Positions 58,973 to 64,000 of a stretch of DNA of 64,000 bases are shown in pieces (position 1 is the first letter of the stretch; each line of letters starts with the position of its first letter). The stretch is from Multifurca ochricompacta. Taxonomy: Eukaryota; Basidiomycota; Agaricomycetes; Russulales; Russulaceae. The DNA lies in assembly GCA_022496185.1 (NCBI GenBank), contig WTXG01000021.1, positions 186,001 to 250,000 of the forward strand, read 5' to 3'. The translations under genes were made by a program, and so were the position numbers. A model generated the notes under the pieces. It made no database searches, was not told the origin of the DNA, and worked only from the letters and a program-made list of their open reading frames with translations.

Positions 58973-59789
58973 TTATAACAAGTCAAAGTCATCGAGCTGA
59001 ACCGCTGTCAACAAAGATTTAACGGAATAACAGAATATGGCACACCTCATCATTATATTTCAAGACAGCCCTCTTCAGTTTGGATGTGTCGACCCATGTG
59101 ACAAAGTCTTCCATATGCCTAAAGTAAAAACCGCGTGTTGATGCTATGTTGGCACTTCATCGAGTAAATTACACACCGTGTGACAAGGTAAGCTGGGTCA
59201 GTGATGTTATCAGGTCCAACACGGACATGACCTTGTTCGATAAACTTGATTGCCTGATTTTAGGTAAGGATGACACGCTCCATGAACCAAAACAAGACCG
59301 TGCCTACAGCGCTAACTGTTTCCGCCAACTTTGAGGTGACCATGATGACCGCCAAGCGACGTCGACAAAACGCAGCCACAGTAAGCTTATTGTCGATGTC
59401 ACTAAGTTTTGCCTGTGAGTTGAGGACGCCCATATCATAAAGTTTCGAAAGAATCTGCCCTTCCATCCGAGGGCGGAAAGGGTCTTGCGGAGGAAGAAGT
59501 GAGATGCGATGAGCTAGGGATCTTATTGATCCGCACAGCTTGTTATACCTAATTTCCGATTAGTTTAAGATGAAGGTTGTAACGTGTGCTTGCACGAACT
59601 TGTGGTAGTCTTCACGATCCTGTATGTGATACCTGCGCATAATTTTAATCTCACGAAGGTTTGCATCTTGCTTCCACTATAAAAATTCTTAATGAGACAA
59701 ACAAAGGTAGAGATATATCTATATCTCACATTGAGAAAGTCGACTTTTTTTAAGAGTTTCTTTTCGTGATGCTTGAATTGACGAACCAT
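58973..59789 (-). CDS. IMP3: U3 snoRNP protein IMP3
   Basis: S4-domain protein that helps the U3 snoRNA pair with pre-rRNA in the nucleolus, part of the small-subunit processome. The start at 59789 gives [20 protein letters not shown], the typical family N-terminus. Exons then give [80 protein letters not shown] and [23 protein letters not shown] (S4 RNA-binding fold), [23 protein letters not shown] and the short last exon LDDFDLL. About seven introns, frame intact. Divergent from the PtaB-like gene. Confidence 0.94.
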
Positions 59790-60164
59790 GAGAAGGACTT
59801 GGTGTGAGTTGAGTGAGTTGAGTTGAGTGAGCGTGCGTGATTGCGTGACAAGTTAGGGTATGTCACGTTTGGTGTGACTCCGACCGTGCGAGTTTTGCAG
59901 GGATTCGCCTCACTTCGTGCTCGACGCCAACAACGTCGCCGACGCCTTTCTCGTCGCACTCTACTACAGCGATTTCCTCTTTTCTTTAGGTCTTCTGGTA
60001 TCGGAGAGGAAATCTAACTTCTTATCTTAGCTGCTCGATCTTCTCGCTACCGCTCTACTTGGGCTCTGCGAATCTGCAGCGCATGCTCGAGACCCCACCA
60101 TCTTTACATCCTGGCTGACAACATTCCTCCCTTTCTGGGTTCCCAGACGACTAGTCAGCTGGAT
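59790..60164. promoter_or_regulatory. Bidirectional IMP3/PtaB-like promoter
   Basis: 375 bp between divergent starts, with a repeated GAGTTGAGTGAGTTGAG tract at 59808-59830 directly upstream of IMP3. It also has pyrimidine-rich stretches before the plus-strand gene, common at fungal transcription starts. Confidence 0.55.
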
Positions 60165-63100
60165 ATGCTGCGTCCTAGTATTCCTCCCCAAAGTATGATT
60201 CCGATAAACCAGCCCTTCCTCTCCCAACAGCACGGCCAATCAGCACCCATGCAACCCCATAATCTCAACCTTCTCCCCGGTGCCAACCAAGGCGTTAACT
60301 TCCTTCAGACACACCCACCCAATGGCTCCTTTTCTAACCCCCAACTAGCGCAACGTATACGATTCGAGAACCGTCAGCGCGACCTGCTTGCTCAGTCACA
60401 ACGTGCAACTGCTGGTGGGGGCCAGACTGGCCCTCCAGTTATGAATGGCGTAGTTCCCGTGCAGCCTCCAGGAGTTGGCTATCCTGGAATGGTACCGCAG
60501 AATGGGCAGGGTCCAGTTCAACGCGTCGTATCCCAGCCTGTAGGAGTTGGCGCCCCTCTCACAGCGTCCCATCCCAATTCTCACCCTGTAAACCCCGGGT
60601 TGGGCATGACGGGTGGTCTTCAAACGCCACGATCAGGTCCTCAATCTCAGCCCCAGCAACAGATAGGAATGCGGCCTGGTCAGTCATCCCTACCCGGTCA
60701 ACCTGGCGCTGGTCAAATTCGTCCTCCACCCATTGGCATGCCAGGTATGCCACCCGGTAGCGGAATGCGTGGCCCTGGTGGTATGGGCGTGAACATGCCT
60801 TCTGGGATTATTGGCAACGTACCTCCGCAAGCGCAACCACAGCAAGGATTTCCCAACACACTGAGCATGGGCGGCCCGACATCGCAACCACCTCCCCAAG
60901 GCCCACAACCGCCATCGACTTCAATGTCTCAGTCAATGCATCGCACACTCTCTACCCCCGAAGGCACGAACTCGTTTGGTGGGATGCCAGGATTTACGAG
61001 CGGCCCATTCTCTCAAGGCGGTCCCCATCCCCCAACAAATCATATAAGTGGACCTAACTCCGCAAATCAGTTCGGTTTCATGCCTCCCACATCATCACCA
61101 TCTCAGCACATGGACATGGCGCACAGTCTTTCTAGCGGGGGTGCGGGGCCCTCTAGCACATCGCCTACCCGCTCGGACTTTACTGTAACACCAGCCCAAT
61201 ATGCTTCATTGCAACATGGCTCCGGTGTCCCTTCTGGAAGCGGTGTAAGTGGCACGAATGAGGGGTTTCCGACTTTTTCAACTGTGCCACCCCCACGGCC
61301 ATCCTCTTCGTCGCATTCGGCTCTTGGCCTACCGCACCAGCAGGCCCAAACATCCCAGGGTTTATCGCGTGCCACACCACCACGGCAACATACACCACAC
61401 CAGCAACCGCACATGTCTCCGGCCCATTTACCTGACAGATTCAGTGTGCCTATTCCCAATCCAACGCGCCCCCAGTCCCAGCCGCAGCGACCGTCGTCCC
61501 AGCAACAGATGGGACCATCGCTTACTCCCCACCTCCCACCCGGCACCCTCCCCCGAATGCAACGCTCCTTCAGGGGCACCCCGCAAGTATAGGTGGACCA
61601 GCCCCTCTTCCTCCACCTCGCCCGGGTATTGCTTCCGGTGTAGGGGCCGGTCCACACCCCTTGACTCCGGCGTCGTCAGCTGAGAATGGCGACCTTACGC
61701 GACAGTCAGGTGCACCTGGTCTTCGCCCCCCTATGCCAAGGTTCGTGTCTCTATCTGTCCCGAGTTTGTCATTCTTATCATGTTTTTGGTTCTATAGCCA
61801 TGCTCCCACAATTGGGCTAGGCCAGGCTCTGATGCGCGTCCTACAGTTCAGCGGCATGCTGGCAGCTGAAGACCAGAAAGTGTGTTCTTTCGTATGTTGT
61901 TGGGCCAGGTTTTAACCCGTATCAACGTTGTAGTTCCAAAAATTGCAACTCTCACATTGGATGGGCCTCGTGGAAGAGTTTTTCCTGGCATCAGCGACCC
62001 TCAAACTTACACTCTGGAAAGATAATCAAAAGGTGGAGGCAAAAGTATTTGGTTCGTCACGGCTTTACTTCGAACTGTTAGACTTTCTGCTTACCAGTAG
62101 TCAGAGGTTGGCACGCCAGTCCTGCCACGGTTTTTTCTCGTTACAAGCCAGTCTGGTGTCAAGTCTATGACCTTATCTCTTGATGGCGCGCGCGAGCGCG
62201 TTATTGGGCCCAATCACGCTGTTGTTCAATGCGTCTCGGCTATGTGGACATACCGATACCACAATGGATATACTGTGACGCTCCGCGGACCATTTACGGC
62301 ACATGTCTTCGTGATTCCTAGCGCAGCTCAGAACGGTGGCCCAGGACAATCTGCACCGCATTCTACGTTTACGCTCAAAATCGATCACATCCAGTTCGAC
62401 TCTAATCTGTACGAGAAACACGTCGCGGTGGATGTGATAGGTGGGAATCGTCTCGATGTCAACAAAACCCCACAGGTACGCAATGCGCCAACCCCGTCAC
62501 CGATTATGAACGGTACAAGTATACCGCCACCCCCTCCGCCCCAGCCGCCTCAGCCGCCTCCTCCCCAAGCGGGCCAGAGAGATGATGAAAGATGGGAAGA
62601 GCCTCGGATAACTTATGAGCGCGCATTTATTCCGGCGGAGCCAGTGAATGCGTTTGGCATCCCTCAAGCTACCATGAGATGTCTCGAGGTACGTGTTTCG
62701 AGCGTGGGCATCTTTCGCGCAAATATTAATAAATCTTTGTTTGCCAGTTGGCGGAGAGTGTAGCGCAGATGACTGATCTCATGGAGTACTCGCGTGAAAC
62801 AAAATTTGGTCCGTTAGGTGCGTGTATTCGCTAACATGAAAAGTCTAGCTTGCAGGCTGACGTGCCTGTCGATTAGATACACTAAAGCTGTTCGCGCAAA
62901 AAATTCGGGAAATGCCTATGCATTCGCATCCTCAAGCTCAGTTCCTTCCTGAGGGCATGAGCGCAGGACCATCAACGCATTCGTTGTATACCCCCAACTT
63001 ACCGTCTACGGTGCCATCTTCAATGCAGCTCCCACCTACAACGAGTTCTCAAAGCACACAATCAACAATTTCTCCTGCGTCATCGCCAGACAAGGCTAAA

Positions 63101-63307
63101 GGTACACCGCAACAAGCTAACGCGCCCAATCCAGTTGCTCCAGCTTCTGCTGGTTCATCGACGCCGTCGATGGCGAACTCGACGCTGAAGCGTAAGGGAG
63201 GAGGAGGTAGAGAGACAGCATCACCGACAACCTCAAATGCGGAACAGTCTTCCGTTACTACGAAGCGTAATTCTCGGAAACGGGGACGGACTACGGGCGG
63301 GAATTGA
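60165..63307 (+). CDS. PTAB: PtaB/LDB1/SEUSS-type transcriptional co-regulator
   Basis: Nuclear adaptor; fungal relatives (PtaB, Mfg1, Adn2/3) pair with a LisH/Flo8-type partner to control adhesion and development. The start at 60165 gives MLRPSIPPQSMIPINQPFLS. A long Gln/Pro/Gly-rich disordered region spans 60165-61740. The conserved LIM-binding-type domain lies at 61800-62460: LGQALMRVLQFSGMLAAEDQ, LSHWMGLVEEFFLASATLKL TLW, VLPRFFLVTSQSGVKSMTLS, VVQCVSAMWTYRYHNGYTVT LRGPFTAHVF, FTLKIDHIQFDSNLYEKHV. Then a poly-Pro stretch, LAESVAQMTDLMEYSRETKF, and a basic C-terminal tail (KRNSRKRGRTTGG) likely to act as nuclear signal. Four or five introns. A one-base shift is needed near 61505-61525 to join the Gln/Pro-rich frame to PLPPPRPGIASG. 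Confidence 0.87.
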
Positions 63308-64000
63308 TTTTTTTTTTTGATGCCCGTTTGGGGCATGGTTGTTGTCGTCCCTCCTGCTGATCCGTTTCTGTTCTGGTTTGTTTTGAAATTGTCTGTGTAT
63401 TTGCCCTTTTGCCCCCCCCCCCCTCCTCCCCCTCCTCTCCCCTTCTCCCCCCCTTCTTTCCTGTCTGCTCGCTCGCATTCGGTAATTCAAGCATCTCGTC
63501 CTGCAATATGCTAGAAGTTACATGTATTCTACGGACACATTTCTCCCTCCTCCCCCCCTCTCGCCCCCTTCCTCCTCACCTCTACACCTCCCCCCCTCCT
63601 CCTCTTCTTCCTGCTTCGCTTCTTCCGTTCTTGCGCACCGGGATTTGCCGTCTGTCCATGTTTTATAGCGTCGTATTTATCCACATTGTACGTATCCTAT
63701 ATCTCCCCGGGTGCTTGGTGCGCAACAAAGCTACTCTAGTAATGCACCTCAAACTGTTTTTTTTTCTTCTCATGGATCGATTTCATCGAGGGGGAGACAC
63801 CTCGGATCGATATGAAAAAAAGAACGGGGATATCTTAGGATATAGCACCGAATATGTATAGAGGCGCCCATTGCCCATTATCTATCCAGTAAACGCTCCC
63901 CGTCTCATGACCTCCACCGATACGCATTTGGTTTTAAAAGAAAAGAAAATGCACCCTGTGAACCACCAAATGAATTATGAAGAAGAACGAGGGTAACACC
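63308..64000. other. 3' flank of the PtaB-like gene
   Basis: Strongly pyrimidine-rich on the plus strand (63401-63620, C and T runs), then mixed sequence. No gene recognised to the window end. Confidence 0.6.

Overview
This window is nuclear DNA of a filamentous basidiomycete, most likely an Agaricomycete. The genes are dense and cut by many 45-70 bp GT-AG introns. The gene set is eukaryotic and fungal: BEM1-type polarity scaffold, CCR4-NOT subunit 3, eIF5B, IMP3, kinesin-3, PtaB/LDB-type regulator, complex I NDUFA12 and tandem P450s. The repeats are a chromodomain Ty3/gypsy element and hAT transposons. I recognise no tRNA, rRNA or CRISPR.

Positions 1 to about 12,900 are a transposon graveyard. 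A hAT transposase pseudogene (minus strand, 1-318 and 9183-10782) was split by an 8,864 bp chromovirus-type LTR retrotransposon (319-9182; 590 bp LTRs; TSD TCTAT). That element was itself hit inside its reverse transcriptase by a 1,356 bp solo LTR (4550-5905; TSD GGTGA). A 502 bp non-autonomous hAT element (9583-10084; TSD CTCTTAAA) interrupts the transposase separately. Further relics fill a 2.1 kb tract almost without CpG. The decay is dominated by C-to-T change at CpG: 15 of the 16 differences between the two LTRs are CpG transitions, and internal stops are TGA where CGA is expected. This points to cytosine methylation of repeats. The retroelement also carries an intact extra ORF with four zinc-knuckle-like clusters between pol and the 3' LTR.

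From about 12.9 kb the DNA is ordinary gene space. In order: BEM1-like scaffold (-), NOT3 (+), mitochondrial ribosomal protein L12 (-), two tandem cytochrome P450s (-), cytochrome b5/acyl-CoA dehydrogenase fusion (-), probable GH105 hydrolase (-), L-2-hydroxyglutarate dehydrogenase (+), NDUFA12 (-, tail to tail with the previous gene), a small unrecognised 144-residue protein (+), eIF5B (-), ARL2 (+, divergent from eIF5B), cyclopropane-fatty-acid-synthase-like methyltransferase (-), kinesin-3 (-), IMP3 (-) and a PtaB/LIM-domain-binding regulator (+, divergent from IMP3). Most are housekeeping genes. The middle block (P450s, acyl-CoA dehydrogenase, hydrolase) is metabolic, but I see no core synthase and so no evidence of a biosynthetic cluster.

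A caution for any user: many of the conserved genes contain isolated one-base deletions, most often a run of T in the coding strand that is one short. They occur in genes that should be essential and on both strands, so they look like base-level assembly errors rather than pseudogenes.
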